Of a DNA stretch of 7,253 nucleotides, positions 1 through 6,394 are shown piece after piece. The position numbers and the translations under genes were made by a program. This DNA is from Tardiphaga sp. (lineage in GTDB: Bacteria > Pseudomonadota > Alphaproteobacteria > Rhizobiales > Xanthobacteraceae). The stretch lies in the NCBI GenBank assembly GCA_028290765.1, contig JAQGJF010000069.1, positions 1 to 7,253 on the forward strand, in the 5' to 3' direction. Within the stretch, counting starts at the first letter, position 1. Every line of letters begins with the position of its first letter. The notes under the pieces are model-generated. The model saw only the letters and a program-made list of their open reading frames with translations, made no database searches and was not told the DNA's origin.

Positions 1-1
1 G

Positions 2-1015
2 ATCACGGCATTTGCTGAAACCATCCGCAAGACCATCCGGGCGCCGATCGCCTTCAACGACCGCGAGATATTCCTCACCGCCTCGATTGGCCTCGCGCTG
101 AGCGACCCGCAGGCGCCGCTGACCGACGAGATCATCAAGGATGCCGAACTGGCGATGTACCATTCCAAGCGCATCGGCGGCGACCGCATCGACGTCTACA
201 AGCCGGCGATGCGGGCCCGCAAGACCGATCGGCTGACCTTGGAGTCGGAATTGCGCCGCGCCATCGAGCGCGAGGAAATCACCATTTTGTACCAGCCGAT
301 CGTGCGGCTGGAGGATCGCTCCATCGCCGGCTTCGAGGCGCTGGCGCGTTGGGACCACCCAAAGCTCGGCCGGATGTCGCCGGTCGAATTCATCGCCATC
401 GCCGAAGAGATCGGTCTGATCATCGATCTCGGCATGTTCGTGATGGACCAGACCGCACGCCAGCTCGCGATCTGGCAGCGCGCGATGCGCTCGCGCGAGC
501 CGATTTTCGCCAGCGTCAACGTGTCCTCGCGCCAGTTGCTGCGCCACGACCTGCTGCACGACATCCGCACCGTGCTATCGCGCTCCTCGGTGGCGCGCGG
601 CACGCTGAAGCTCGAACTCACCGAGTCGCTAGTGATGGAAAATCCCGAGCATGCCGCGCAGATGCTGCACCGCATCCGCGAACTCGGCACCGGCCTGTCG
701 CTGGACGATTTCGGCACCGGCCATTCATCGCTGGCCTATCTGCAGCGCTTCCCGTTCGACACCATCAAGATCGATCAATCCTTCGTCCGCACCACCAGCC
801 GCGGCACAAGGCCGGTGATCCTGAAATCGATCATTGCGATGGCGCACGATCTCGGCATGGACGTCGTTGCCGAAGGCGCCGAGACCGATTCAGACGCGGT
901 CGAGCTTTATCAGTTGGGCTGCGAATACGCCCAGGGCTTTGCCTTCGGCGAACCGATGGACGCCGACGCCGCGATGCGGCTTCTGACCGAAGAGCGGCTC
1001 GAAGCAGCGAGCTGA
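2..1015 (+). CDS. GGDEF-EAL cyclic-di-GMP signalling protein, 3' part only
   Basis: The gene is open from the left window edge, and 337 residues are visible. The first ~65 are the tail of a GGDEF (diguanylate cyclase) domain, with the strand LTASIGLAL and the helix AELAMYHSK. The GGDEF signature itself lies outside the window, so cyclase activity cannot be judged. A full EAL phosphodiesterase domain follows. The residues expected for metal and substrate binding are all present: Glu of FEALARW (nt 335-337), Asn of VNVSS (518), Glu of LELTES (614), the Asp pair of DDFGTG (704-709), Lys of IKID (767), Glu of AEGAET (872) and Gln of AQGF (932). The EAL domain should therefore be able to hydrolyse cyclic-di-GMP to pGpG in the cytoplasm; this is inferred from the family. 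An ATG at 155 lies inside the GGDEF domain and is not the start. Sensor or membrane domains, if any, are upstream. Confidence 0.95.
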   Translation: MTAFAETIRKTIRAPIAFNDREIFLTASIGLALSDPQAPLTDEIIKDAELAMYHSKRIGGDRIDVYKPAMRARKTDRLTLESELRRAIEREEITILYQPIVRLEDRSIAGFEALARWDHPKLGRMSPVEFIAIAEEIGLIIDLGMFVMDQTARQLAIWQRAMRSREPIFASVNVSSRQLLRHDLLHDIRTVLSRSSVARGTLKLELTESLVMENPEHAAQMLHRIRELGTGLSLDDFGTGHSSLAYLQRFPFDTIKIDQSFVRTTSRGTRPVILKSIIAMAHDLGMDVVAEGAETDSDAVELYQLGCEYAQGFAFGEPMDADAAMRLLTEERLEAAS

Positions 1016-1053
1016 TTGCGAGAAAGCTTAGCTTCACGCAGGACGTCAAAGTT

Positions 1054-1144
1054 CGTCATGCCCGGGTTTATCCCCGACATCCACGTCTTTGCAGCGCTGA
1101 CCGGTGATAAGACGTGGATGGCCGGAACAAGTCCGGCCATGACG
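1054..1144. repeat. 91-bp imperfect palindromic intergenic repeat (Bradyrhizobium-type)
   Basis: Two 36-nt arms (1054-1089 and 1109-1144) are inverted copies matching at 29 of 36 positions, separated by 19 nt. The outer ends CGTCATG/CATGACG and the inner 11-mers ATCCACGTCTT/AAGACGTGGAT match perfectly. The right arm also holds its own perfect hairpin (GGCCGGA at 1120-1126, TCCGGCC at 1132-1138). The whole unit can form a cruciform or a branched RNA. Elements of this kind are recalled as frequent between genes in Bradyrhizobium and Rhodopseudomonas, where they cause spurious predicted proteins starting MAGLVPAIHVL on one strand. It sits between convergent genes and has no T-tract, so it is not a standard intrinsic terminator. 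Mobility is unknown. Confidence 0.85.
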
Positions 1145-1186
1145 GGCAGTGCTCGGATGGAAACTGGGCTTCAGCTCAAACCGAGT

Positions 1187-1828
1187 TCAGGCGTGGCCGG
1201 CTTCGTTGGACAGCATACCCGGATCGATGCCAATTTTGTGCAGGGCACGCAGGTATTTTTCCTCGATGTCGCGGCCGAAAATCAGGTCCGGATCAGCCGC
1301 GCAATGCAGCCAGCCGTTGCCCTGGATCTCGTTTTCGAGCTGCCCCGGTCCCCAGCCGGCATAGCCGAGCGCCAGGATCGCGTGCTTCGGTCCGCCGCCT
1401 TTGGCGATCGCCTTGAGGATGTCCACCGTCGCGGTCAGGCAAATGCCGTCATCGATCGGCAATGTCGCGTCCTCGATGAAGAAATCGCTGGAGTGCAGCA
1501 CAAAGCCGCGTCCGGTCTCGACCGGGCCCCCCTTCAGCACTTTCATGCTCTCGGCGTTTTCCGGCAGCTTGATCTGATTGGCCTTGTCGATGATGTTGAG
1601 CTGGACCAGCAATTCGGGAAAATCGATGCTGCCGGCCGGGCGGTTGACGATGATGCCCATGGCCCCTTCGGACGAATGCGCGCAGACATAGATCACCGAG
1701 CGGGCGAAACGCTCGTCTTCCATCACCGGCATGGCAATCAGCAACTGGCCATCCAGATAGCCCTGGCCGGACCCGTCTTCGGCCCGTTTGCCCTGGCCGC
1801 GCTTCGGCTTTCTGCGAATAGGGTCCAT
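1187..1828 (-). CDS. yqgE: YqgE/AlgH family protein (UPF0301, DUF179)
   Basis: The product is 213 aa from the ATG at 1828, a normal length for the family. After a basic, low-complexity N-terminus ([11 protein letters not shown]) come the family hallmarks: [11 protein letters not shown], the [27 protein letters not shown] block, LHSSDFF, and the C-terminal [16 protein letters not shown]. The molecular function of YqgE/AlgH is not settled. Pseudomonas AlgH was linked to alginate regulation, and structures show a compact single-domain fold. No signal peptide or membrane segment is seen, so the protein is probably cytoplasmic. The frame stays open up to a TTG at 1888, giving 20 more residues. I prefer the ATG because a consensus -35 box overlaps that TTG region, and GAGAG lies about 10 nt before the ATG. 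The gene is convergent with the GGDEF-EAL gene and divergent from the DsbD-like gene. Confidence 0.93.
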   Translation of the reverse strand: MDPIRRKPKRGQGKRAEDGSGQGYLDGQLLIAMPVMEDERFARSVIYVCAHSSEGAMGIIVNRPAGSIDFPELLVQLNIIDKANQIKLPENAESMKVLKGGPVETGRGFVLHSSDFFIEDATLPIDDGICLTATVDILKAIAKGGGPKHAILALGYAGWGPGQLENEIQGNGWLHCAADPDLIFGRDIEEKYLRALHKIGIDPGMLSNEAGHA

Positions 1829-1855
1829 CAGGAAAGCGCTCTCGTGTGGTTCACC

Positions 1856-1884
1856 ATCCTGATATTGGGTGGCTGATCTGTCAA
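1856..1884 (-). promoter_or_regulatory. putative sigma-70 promoter of yqgE
   Basis: On the minus strand TTGACA (1884-1879) matches the -35 consensus exactly. With a 17-nt spacer, the -10 position holds CAGGAT (1861-1856), only 3 of 6 to consensus. Transcription would begin near 1849, leaving a leader of about 20 nt before the ATG at 1828. Good -35 and poor -10 elements are common in alphaproteobacterial promoters, but this is a match by eye only. Confidence 0.4.
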
Positions 1885-1965
1885 TCAACCTTCGGCTATG
1901 CCTTTGGATACCGGATCACAAGCAATTCAATAGTTTAGCCCCGGGCTTACCTGTAAAGACGTCGC

Positions 1966-2805
1966 ATGGTCGTTATGGTTCCCGTCCGTTTCGTATTTGC
2001 ACTCACCGCCGGCGCGCTGGCGTGGTCGCTGGCGGGTGACGCCGCGGCGCAGGATGCGTCGCCCTGGCTCAATGACGGTCATTCCGCGGTCAGGCTCCTG
2101 GCGGGATCGCGCAGCGGCGCTGTGCTGCTCGGCGGCATCGCGTTCCAGCTCCAGCCGGGCTGGAAAACCTATTGGCGGACGCCCGGCGATTCAGGGGTAC
2201 CACCGCGTTTCGACTTCACCAAGTCCGACAATGTCGAGGCCGTCACCATCCTGTGGCCAGCGCCGACCAAGTTCCCCGACGGCGCCGGAGGCAATTCGCT
2301 GGGCTACCAGAAACAGGTCGTTTTGCCGCTGCGGATTGTCGCCAAAAATGCCGACAAGCCGGTAACGCTGCGGGCGGCCATCAACTACGCCGTCTGCGAG
2401 AAAATCTGCATCCCCGTCGAAGCCAGTGCCGAACTCGCTTTCATGAGCGTCGCGAGTACGCAGGACAGTGCGCTGTTCGCAGCCCTCGACACCGTGCCGA
2501 AACCAGCTCAGATCGGCGACCCCAACCCGCTCACCATTCGCGACGTCAAGCGCGACGGCAAACTGGGCGTGTTGGTCGACGTCGTCACGCCCGACGCCGG
2601 CGAGGTCAGCCTGTTCGTCGAGGGGCCGACGCCGGACTGGTCGTTGCCGGTGCCGAAATTGCAGGAGCCGGGCCCCGCCGGGGTCAAGCGCTTCGTCTTC
2701 GATCTCGAAGGCCTGCCACCGGGCGCCAACCCGGAAGGCGCGGCGCTGAAACTGACCCTGGTCGGCATCGAGCGCTCCTACGAGTTCAATATCAACCTGC
2801 CGTAG
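1966..2805 (+). CDS. exported orphan DsbD N-terminal-like (thiol:disulfide interchange) domain protein
   Basis: The product is 279 aa. Residues 1-28 look like a Sec signal peptide: a short positive start, a hydrophobic core FVFALTAGALAWSLAG, and a likely cut after AAA before QDASPW. The mature part resembles the periplasmic N-terminal domain of DsbD/ScsB reductases (PF11412-like). Supporting motifs are GWKTYWRTPGDSGVPP (65-80), WPAP (97-100), GYQKQVVLPL (113-122), and the cysteine segment NYAVCEKICIPVE (140-152). The only cysteines are C144 and C148, a CX3C pair. In full DsbD this domain passes electrons from the membrane domain to periplasmic partners. Here both the transmembrane domain and the C-terminal thioredoxin domain are missing, so the partner is unknown. 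Residues ~185-279 are a second, probably beta-rich region. The start is the first ATG; another ATG at 1975 is possible, and neither has a strong ribosome binding site. Confidence 0.85.
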   Translation: MVVMVPVRFVFALTAGALAWSLAGDAAAQDASPWLNDGHSAVRLLAGSRSGAVLLGGIAFQLQPGWKTYWRTPGDSGVPPRFDFTKSDNVEAVTILWPAPTKFPDGAGGNSLGYQKQVVLPLRIVAKNADKPVTLRAAINYAVCEKICIPVEASAELAFMSVASTQDSALFAALDTVPKPAQIGDPNPLTIRDVKRDGKLGVLVDVVTPDAGEVSLFVEGPTPDWSLPVPKLQEPGPAGVKRFVFDLEGLPPGANPEGAALKLTLVGIERSYEFNINLP

Positions 2806-2929
2806 CGCGGCCCGGCGGCTCGGCTCCCTGGTCCTGCGCCTTCGCGCCCAACCGAATCTTAACGAATCGTTGCTACGCCGGATCGCCGCTGTTGTTTGCG
2901 GTCGTTTACGGATTCTCCCTGTGGCTGTG

Positions 2930-4294
2930 ATGGAAACCCGATCCGCAACGGCAACGCAGTCCGGGCTGATGGCGCGGCTGCAATCGATGCTGGGCGGCTC
3001 CAGCGAAGCCTCGCTGACACGGCGTCTGGCCGGCACCATTTTCATCATCCGCGTCGTCAGCGCCGCGATGGCTTACCTGTCGCAGATCCTGCTCGCGCGC
3101 TGGATGGGCGGATCGGATTACGGCGTCTATGTCTATGTCTGGACCTGGGTGCTGCTGCTCGGCAGCATGATGGATTTCGGCATCTCGGCATCGGCGCAAA
3201 AAATCATTCCGGAATATCGTGCCAGCGGCGACCACGCGCTGCTGCGTGGTTTTCTGTCCGGCAGCCGCTGGATGACCGGCATCGTTTCCGCGGTCATCTC
3301 GCTGCTGCTGGCCGGCCTCGTTAGGTTGCTGTCGCCGTGGATCGCGTCCGACAGCATCGTGCCGCTGTATCTCGGCTGCCTGACGCTGCCGGCCTTCGTG
3401 GTCGCCAACACCCAGGATGGCATCGCGCGGTCGCACGACTGGATGCGGCTCGGCCTGATGCCGCAATTCATCGTCCGGCAATCGCTGATCATCGGCTTTA
3501 CCGCCGGCGCCTTCGTGCTCGGCTTTCATCTCGGCGCCACCACCGCGATGCTGGCCAGCCTTGCCGCGGTGTGGGGCGCCATGATCGGCCAGATGATCGT
3601 GCTCAACCGCCGCCTCGGCGGCCACATCGCGCCCGGCCCGAAGGTTTACGACTTCCGCGGCTGGCTCAGGACATCGCTGCCGATCCTGCTGGTCGAAAGT
3701 TTCTATCTGCTGCTGTCCTACACCGACGTTCTGGTGCTGCAGCAATTCCGCTCCTCGGAAGAGGTCGGCGTCTACTTCGCCGTGGTCAAGACGCTGGCGC
3801 TGGTGTCGTTCATTCATTACGCGATGTCGGCAACGACTGCGCACCGCTTCACCGAATATCATGCCGCTGGCGACAACGAGCGCCTCGCCTCCTATGTGAC
3901 CTACGCTATCAAATGGACGTTCTGGCCGTCGCTGGCCGCGACCGCGATCCTGCTGGCGCTGGGCAAGCCGCTATTATGGCTTTTCGGGCCGAAATTCGTC
4001 GGCGGCTACGACATCATGTTCATCGCCGCGATCGGCCTCGTGGTGCGCGCCGCCATCGGCCCGGTCGAACGGCTGCTCAACATGCTCGGCCACCAGCACA
4101 TCTGTGCGCTGGCCTATGCCTTGGCGTTCGCGATGAACCTCGCGCTGTGCGTGGCGCTGGTGCCGAAATTCGGCGGCTATGGTGCCGCCGCCGCGACGTC
4201 GCTCTCGCTGGCATTCGAGACCGTGCTGCTGTTCTGGATCGTGCGCCGGCGGCTCGGGCTGCATGTGCTGGCGTTTGGCAAGCGGGGCATTTAA
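2930..4294 (+). CDS. polysaccharide flippase-type membrane protein (MOP superfamily, Wzx-like)
   Basis: The product is 454 aa with about 12 predicted membrane helices (roughly 34-56, 64-88, 113-134, 143-162, 180-202, 204-226, 248-270, 280-302, 326-346, 360-376, 390-411, 414-437), and the usual length for the family. The N-terminal segment RRLAGTIFIIRVVSAAMAYLSQ followed by LLARWMGGSDYGVYVYVWTW matches the first two helices of lipopolysaccharide/O-antigen flippases (ILARWLG..EYG..). Further family features are PILLVESFYLLLSYTDVLVL (helix 7) and FGPKFVGGY before helix 10. Such proteins move lipid-linked sugars across the inner membrane; the substrate cannot be read from sequence. The reading frame extends upstream to a TTG at 2870. 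I chose the ATG at 2930 because the extension is arginine/valine-rich and unlike a conserved N-terminus. GTG codons at 2921 and 2927 are alternatives, and no start has a strong ribosome binding site. No glycosyltransferase genes are adjacent. Confidence 0.9.
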   Translation: METRSATATQSGLMARLQSMLGGSSEASLTRRLAGTIFIIRVVSAAMAYLSQILLARWMGGSDYGVYVYVWTWVLLLGSMMDFGISASAQKIIPEYRASGDHALLRGFLSGSRWMTGIVSAVISLLLAGLVRLLSPWIASDSIVPLYLGCLTLPAFVVANTQDGIARSHDWMRLGLMPQFIVRQSLIIGFTAGAFVLGFHLGATTAMLASLAAVWGAMIGQMIVLNRRLGGHIAPGPKVYDFRGWLRTSLPILLVESFYLLLSYTDVLVLQQFRSSEEVGVYFAVVKTLALVSFIHYAMSATTAHRFTEYHAAGDNERLASYVTYAIKWTFWPSLAATAILLALGKPLLWLFGPKFVGGYDIMFIAAIGLVVRAAIGPVERLLNMLGHQHICALAYALAFAMNLALCVALVPKFGGYGAAAATSLSLAFETVLLFWIVRRRLGLHVLAFGKRGI

Positions 4295-4490
4295 ACGTCG
4301 CACCCTCTCTTCGTGCCGATCAAGCTGCCAACAAATTCCTTCATGATCGCCTTGTTTACTGCCTGAAGCTGCGGCAGCGTTGCCGCCATGCACCAGAGCC
4401 CTTGCGCTCAGCGCCGATTGCCTGCATTCGATGCCGCTAGAAGCCTGCACGCAAGATGGGTGCCCGGGAAAACGATTGGGAGTGAGTGGA
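4295..4490. other. 196-bp intergenic region, no gene recognised
   Basis: This lies between the flippase and hydrolase genes. The reading frame of the hydrolase is open back to 4380, but that extension has no conserved character. One small perfect hairpin (GCGGCA 4371-4376, TGCCGC 4381-4386, 4-nt loop) is present without a following T-run, so it is not called a terminator. No convincing promoter was found, although the distance suggests that the hydrolase has its own. Confidence 0.5.
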
Positions 4491-5348
4491 ATGACGATCG
4501 CTACCGTCCACGGAGTTGAGATCAACTATGAAGTCGTCGGCAATTCCGGGCCATGGCTGGCACTGACGCCAGGCGGCCGCCGCGGCTACTCCGAATTCAT
4601 CCGCCTCGCCGGCAAGATCGCCAACCAGGGATTTCGCGTGCTGCTGCATGACCGGCGCAATTGCGGCTCGAGCGGCCTGCTGTTCGATGACAGCGATGCC
4701 GAGGACGCGCATTGGGCCGAGGATCTGCATGAGTTGATGCGGCAGCTCGGCGCGTTGCCGGGCTTTATCGGCGGCTCATCCTCGGGCTGCCGCACATCGC
4801 TGCTGCTCTATCTTCGTCATCGGCCGGACGTGAAGGGACTGCTCTTATTCCGTGTGACCGGCGGCGATTTCGCGGGCAAGGCGTTGCCGGAAAAATACTA
4901 CGAGATTTTCCTGCGCGCGGCGCGCCAGGGCGGCATGGCCGCCGTCTGCGAGACCGATCACTTGCGCGAGCGTATCGCGCTGCGGCCTTCGGATCGCGAC
5001 GCCATGATGGCGATGCCTGTCGATCGCTTCATCGAGATCATGACGTCCTGGAAGCAGCGCTTCCTCACCGGCATCGACATGCCGGTTCTCGCCGTCACCG
5101 AACAGGAATTGAGATCAATCGCGGTTCCAACCGTGGTGATCCCGGGCAATGACAAGATCCATTCCGAACCGACCGGCATTCTGGCAAGCACCATTATCCC
5201 CGGCGCCGTACTGCATCAGCTCCCGATCCCGTCCACAGATCGCGAACTGATCCCTTTCGATGAATGGGCGCCGCAAGAGGACGAGATTGCAACGGCCTTC
5301 GTGAACCTCATGAAGCAGGCTCGCGGCCAGCTCGAAACAGCCAAATAA
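4491..5348 (+). CDS. alpha/beta-hydrolase fold protein
   Basis: The product is 285 aa from the ATG at 4491, preceded by a good ribosome binding site (GGGAG, about 9 nt upstream). The frame is open back to 4380, but the conserved protein begins at MTIATVHGVEINYEV. Alpha/beta-hydrolase features are the oxyanion-region segment LTPGGRRGY (25-33), HDRRNCGSSG (53-62, the usual D-R-G-G-S type turn), and the nucleophile elbow GGSSSG (94-99) with Ser97 as likely nucleophile. IPGNDKIH (217-224) has Asp221 in the usual place of the acid or just beside it. No signal peptide is seen, so the protein is probably cytoplasmic. The C-terminal stretch after the last strand (PIPSTDRELIPFDEW) has no histidine where the catalytic one normally lies. 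The only histidines after Ser97 are H110, H156, H224 and H242. Substrate and reaction are unknown; it could be an esterase, peptidase-like or C-C hydrolase, or a non-catalytic member. Confidence 0.88.
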   Translation: MTIATVHGVEINYEVVGNSGPWLALTPGGRRGYSEFIRLAGKIANQGFRVLLHDRRNCGSSGLLFDDSDAEDAHWAEDLHELMRQLGALPGFIGGSSSGCRTSLLLYLRHRPDVKGLLLFRVTGGDFAGKALPEKYYEIFLRAARQGGMAAVCETDHLRERIALRPSDRDAMMAMPVDRFIEIMTSWKQRFLTGIDMPVLAVTEQELRSIAVPTVVIPGNDKIHSEPTGILASTIIPGAVLHQLPIPSTDRELIPFDEWAPQEDEIATAFVNLMKQARGQLETAK

Positions 5349-5444
5349 CACCGATTCATGAGAAAGAACTGGAAGCGCAAGCTCACCCGAATGTAACGGT
5401 CTCGCCCGCCCGACAGCGTTAATGATTTCTAAGGTTGTTCCGTT

Positions 5445-5460
5445 ATGATTCCCGAATCAT
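5445..5460. promoter_or_regulatory. perfect 16-nt inverted repeat in front of the small secreted-protein gene
   Basis: ATGATTC-CC-GAATCAT has 7-nt perfectly complementary arms. It ends 2 nt before the ribosome binding site GGAG (5463-5466) and 12 nt before the ATG at 5473. A -10-like TATGAT (5444-5449) overlaps its left half, although I see only a weak -35 match (TTAATG, 5419-5424, 19-nt spacer). It may be an operator for a dimeric regulator, or a 6-bp mRNA hairpin (loop CCCG) near the ribosome binding site. Confidence 0.4.
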
Positions 5461-5472
5461 TCGGAGCCCGAC

Positions 5473-5775
5473 ATGCTGTCCAGACTTGCGCTATCCGCCA
5501 TCGCGCTCGCGCTCACCGGGACGGCTGCCAGCGCGGCCGACCTTCCTGCACGGTCTCGACTGGGCGCTATTTTCGCGGAGCCTGCCGAAGTCGGGCCGGC
5601 GTATCGATCAGCTGAAGTTACCGTCGTCGACGTGCCGTGGATGGCAACTTCGCCGCGAGTACCCGGTTATCACGGACGCCCCGGCGATTTTTACTACACC
5701 TCTTACTACGGCACGGATCCCGGGATCATTTTCGGCCGACTGCCCTATGCCTGCTGGTACTACAGCAACTGCTAG
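5473..5775 (+). CDS. small exported protein of unknown function
   Basis: The product is 100 aa. The ATG at 5473 has GGAG 6 nt upstream, a good ribosome binding site. Residues 1-21 form a clear Sec signal peptide (MLSRLALSAIALALTGTAASA, predicted cut ASA|AD), leaving a mature chain of about 79 aa. There is no lipobox. The mature protein is rich in Pro, Gly and Tyr, with DFYYTSYYG (72-80) and an end GRLPYACWYYSNC holding the only two cysteines (C94, C100), which could form a disulfide in the periplasm. I do not recognise a named domain. Short secreted proteins ending in a GRLPYAC-like motif seem familiar from Bradyrhizobium, but this is recollection. The gene stands alone: 124 nt after the hydrolase gene and 39 nt from the stop of the convergent PilZ gene. 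Confidence 0.8.
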   Translation: MLSRLALSAIALALTGTAASAADLPARSRLGAIFAEPAEVGPAYRSAEVTVVDVPWMATSPRVPGYHGRPGDFYYTSYYGTDPGIIFGRLPYACWYYSNC

Positions 5776-5814
5776 GCGCCCCCCGGACCAAGGTATCGTG
5801 CTGGAAGAGGAAGG

Positions 5815-6129
5815 CTAGGTTGTTGCCTTCAACCATTTGGGAGAAGCCTTGCCAGCCTCGCTTTTCAAGAACTTGATGCCGATCTGATCGCCATTGACCC
5901 AGGCCAGTTCGCAGCGTCGGAACGCCAGCCCGGTGGACGACAGCAGCAGAAAGAACTCCTTGAGATGCAGCCCCTCGATCGAACCGTCGATCGTCAGCCG
6001 GGCGCCGGCTTGCGAGACGTCCTCCATGGTGCAGGATCGCCGCCAGGTGCCGTCGATAGCCATCATCTGGGCGCTGACACCGCGCGAAAATCCCACGCGG
6101 TCGGCTTTGCGTTTTTCAATACGTGTCAT
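5815..6129 (-). CDS. single-domain PilZ protein (cyclic-di-GMP receptor)
   Basis: The product is 104 aa from the ATG at 6129, almost entirely one PilZ domain. Both parts of the cyclic-di-GMP binding signature are present: RxxxR as R7-K-A-D-R11, and (D/N)xSxxG as D37-V-S-Q-A-G42. The beta-barrel segments EFFLLLSSTGLAFRRCELAWV and GIKFL follow. The protein should bind cyclic-di-GMP and pass the signal on by contact with a partner. There is no output domain, signal peptide or membrane segment, so the target is unknown (motility, polysaccharide synthesis and protein-complex control are typical for the family). A GTG at 6144 would add five residues. I prefer the ATG because AAGAGA lies 5-10 nt upstream and the extension is not conserved in style. 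The gene is convergent with the small secreted-protein gene. Confidence 0.92.
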   Translation of the reverse strand: MTRIEKRKADRVGFSRGVSAQMMAIDGTWRRSCTMEDVSQAGARLTIDGSIEGLHLKEFFLLLSSTGLAFRRCELAWVNGDQIGIKFLKSEAGKASPKWLKATT

Positions 6130-6335
6130 GCAATCTCTTATCACGGCGGCTAATTTCGCGAGCTTCGATTGATCGCAATAAAATTGGGTAAAGATGATCG
6201 CGCAAACATCGGGTGGCAGACATGCGCCGATCGCCCACTTTCATTCAAATGGGCGTTAAACTTTACGGCCGCCTGCAACCCGTATCGGTGCACGGGATCG
6301 ATCGGACAACCACCGGGCGGATCGGCAACACCGAT
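6130..6335. other. intergenic region upstream of the PilZ gene
   Basis: No gene is supported here; short frames running rightwards through it end inside the msrA terminator or antisense to msrA. It should hold the PilZ promoter on the minus strand. A weak candidate is TTGCGC, 17 nt, then TTTATT, about 50-75 nt before the ATG. A hairpin is visible at 6232-6255 (CGCCCA / TGGGCG, extended by TTT/AAA with one bulged C), upstream of that promoter candidate. A second copy of a terminator arm lies at 6313-6324. Confidence 0.4.
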
Positions 6336-6375
6336 AAAAAATGCCGGCCGGATCGCAGAACGATCCGCCCGGCAT
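6336..6375 (-). terminator. intrinsic terminator of msrA
   Basis: Arms 6341-6355 and 6361-6375 form a 15-bp stem with one mismatch and a 5-nt loop (6356-6360). Read on the minus strand, the hairpin is followed at once by a run of Ts (complement of the As at 6336-6340). It begins 19 nt after the msrA stop codon. The plus-strand side has only TCTCATATTTTCC, so termination should be mainly leftwards. Confidence 0.9.
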
Positions 6376-6394
6376 TCTCATATTTTCCTTTGGT

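Noticed and set aside
910..1140. Minus-strand frame beginning MAGLVPAIHVL
   Set aside because: Its N-terminal half is the palindromic repeat read as protein and its rest is antisense to the GGDEF-EAL gene; this is a recurrent spurious prediction in this bacterial group.
1016..1876. 286-aa plus-strand frame
   Set aside because: It starts in the repeat and runs antisense across yqgE, whose minus-strand protein has clear family motifs.
2191..3862. Two long minus-strand frames (285 and 318 aa)
   Set aside because: They are antisense to the DsbD-like and flippase genes and are rich in Arg/His/Gln/Asp as expected for shadows of high-G+C coding DNA.
4371..4386. Hairpin GCGGCA/TGCCGC considered as a flippase terminator
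   Set aside because: The stem is only 6 bp, no T-run follows, and it lies 77 nt after the stop codon.
3337..4440. 367-aa plus-strand frame overlapping the flippase gene
   Set aside because: It is Arg/Ala/His-rich without motifs and out of frame with a protein that has a full set of membrane helices.
4380..4490. 37-residue upstream extension of the alpha/beta hydrolase
   Set aside because: No conserved features are seen, and a good ribosome binding site stands in front of the ATG at 4491.
5435..5818. 127-aa plus-strand frame overlapping the small secreted protein
   Set aside because: The 5473 frame has an ATG, a well-placed ribosome binding site and a textbook signal peptide; the overlapping frame has none of these.
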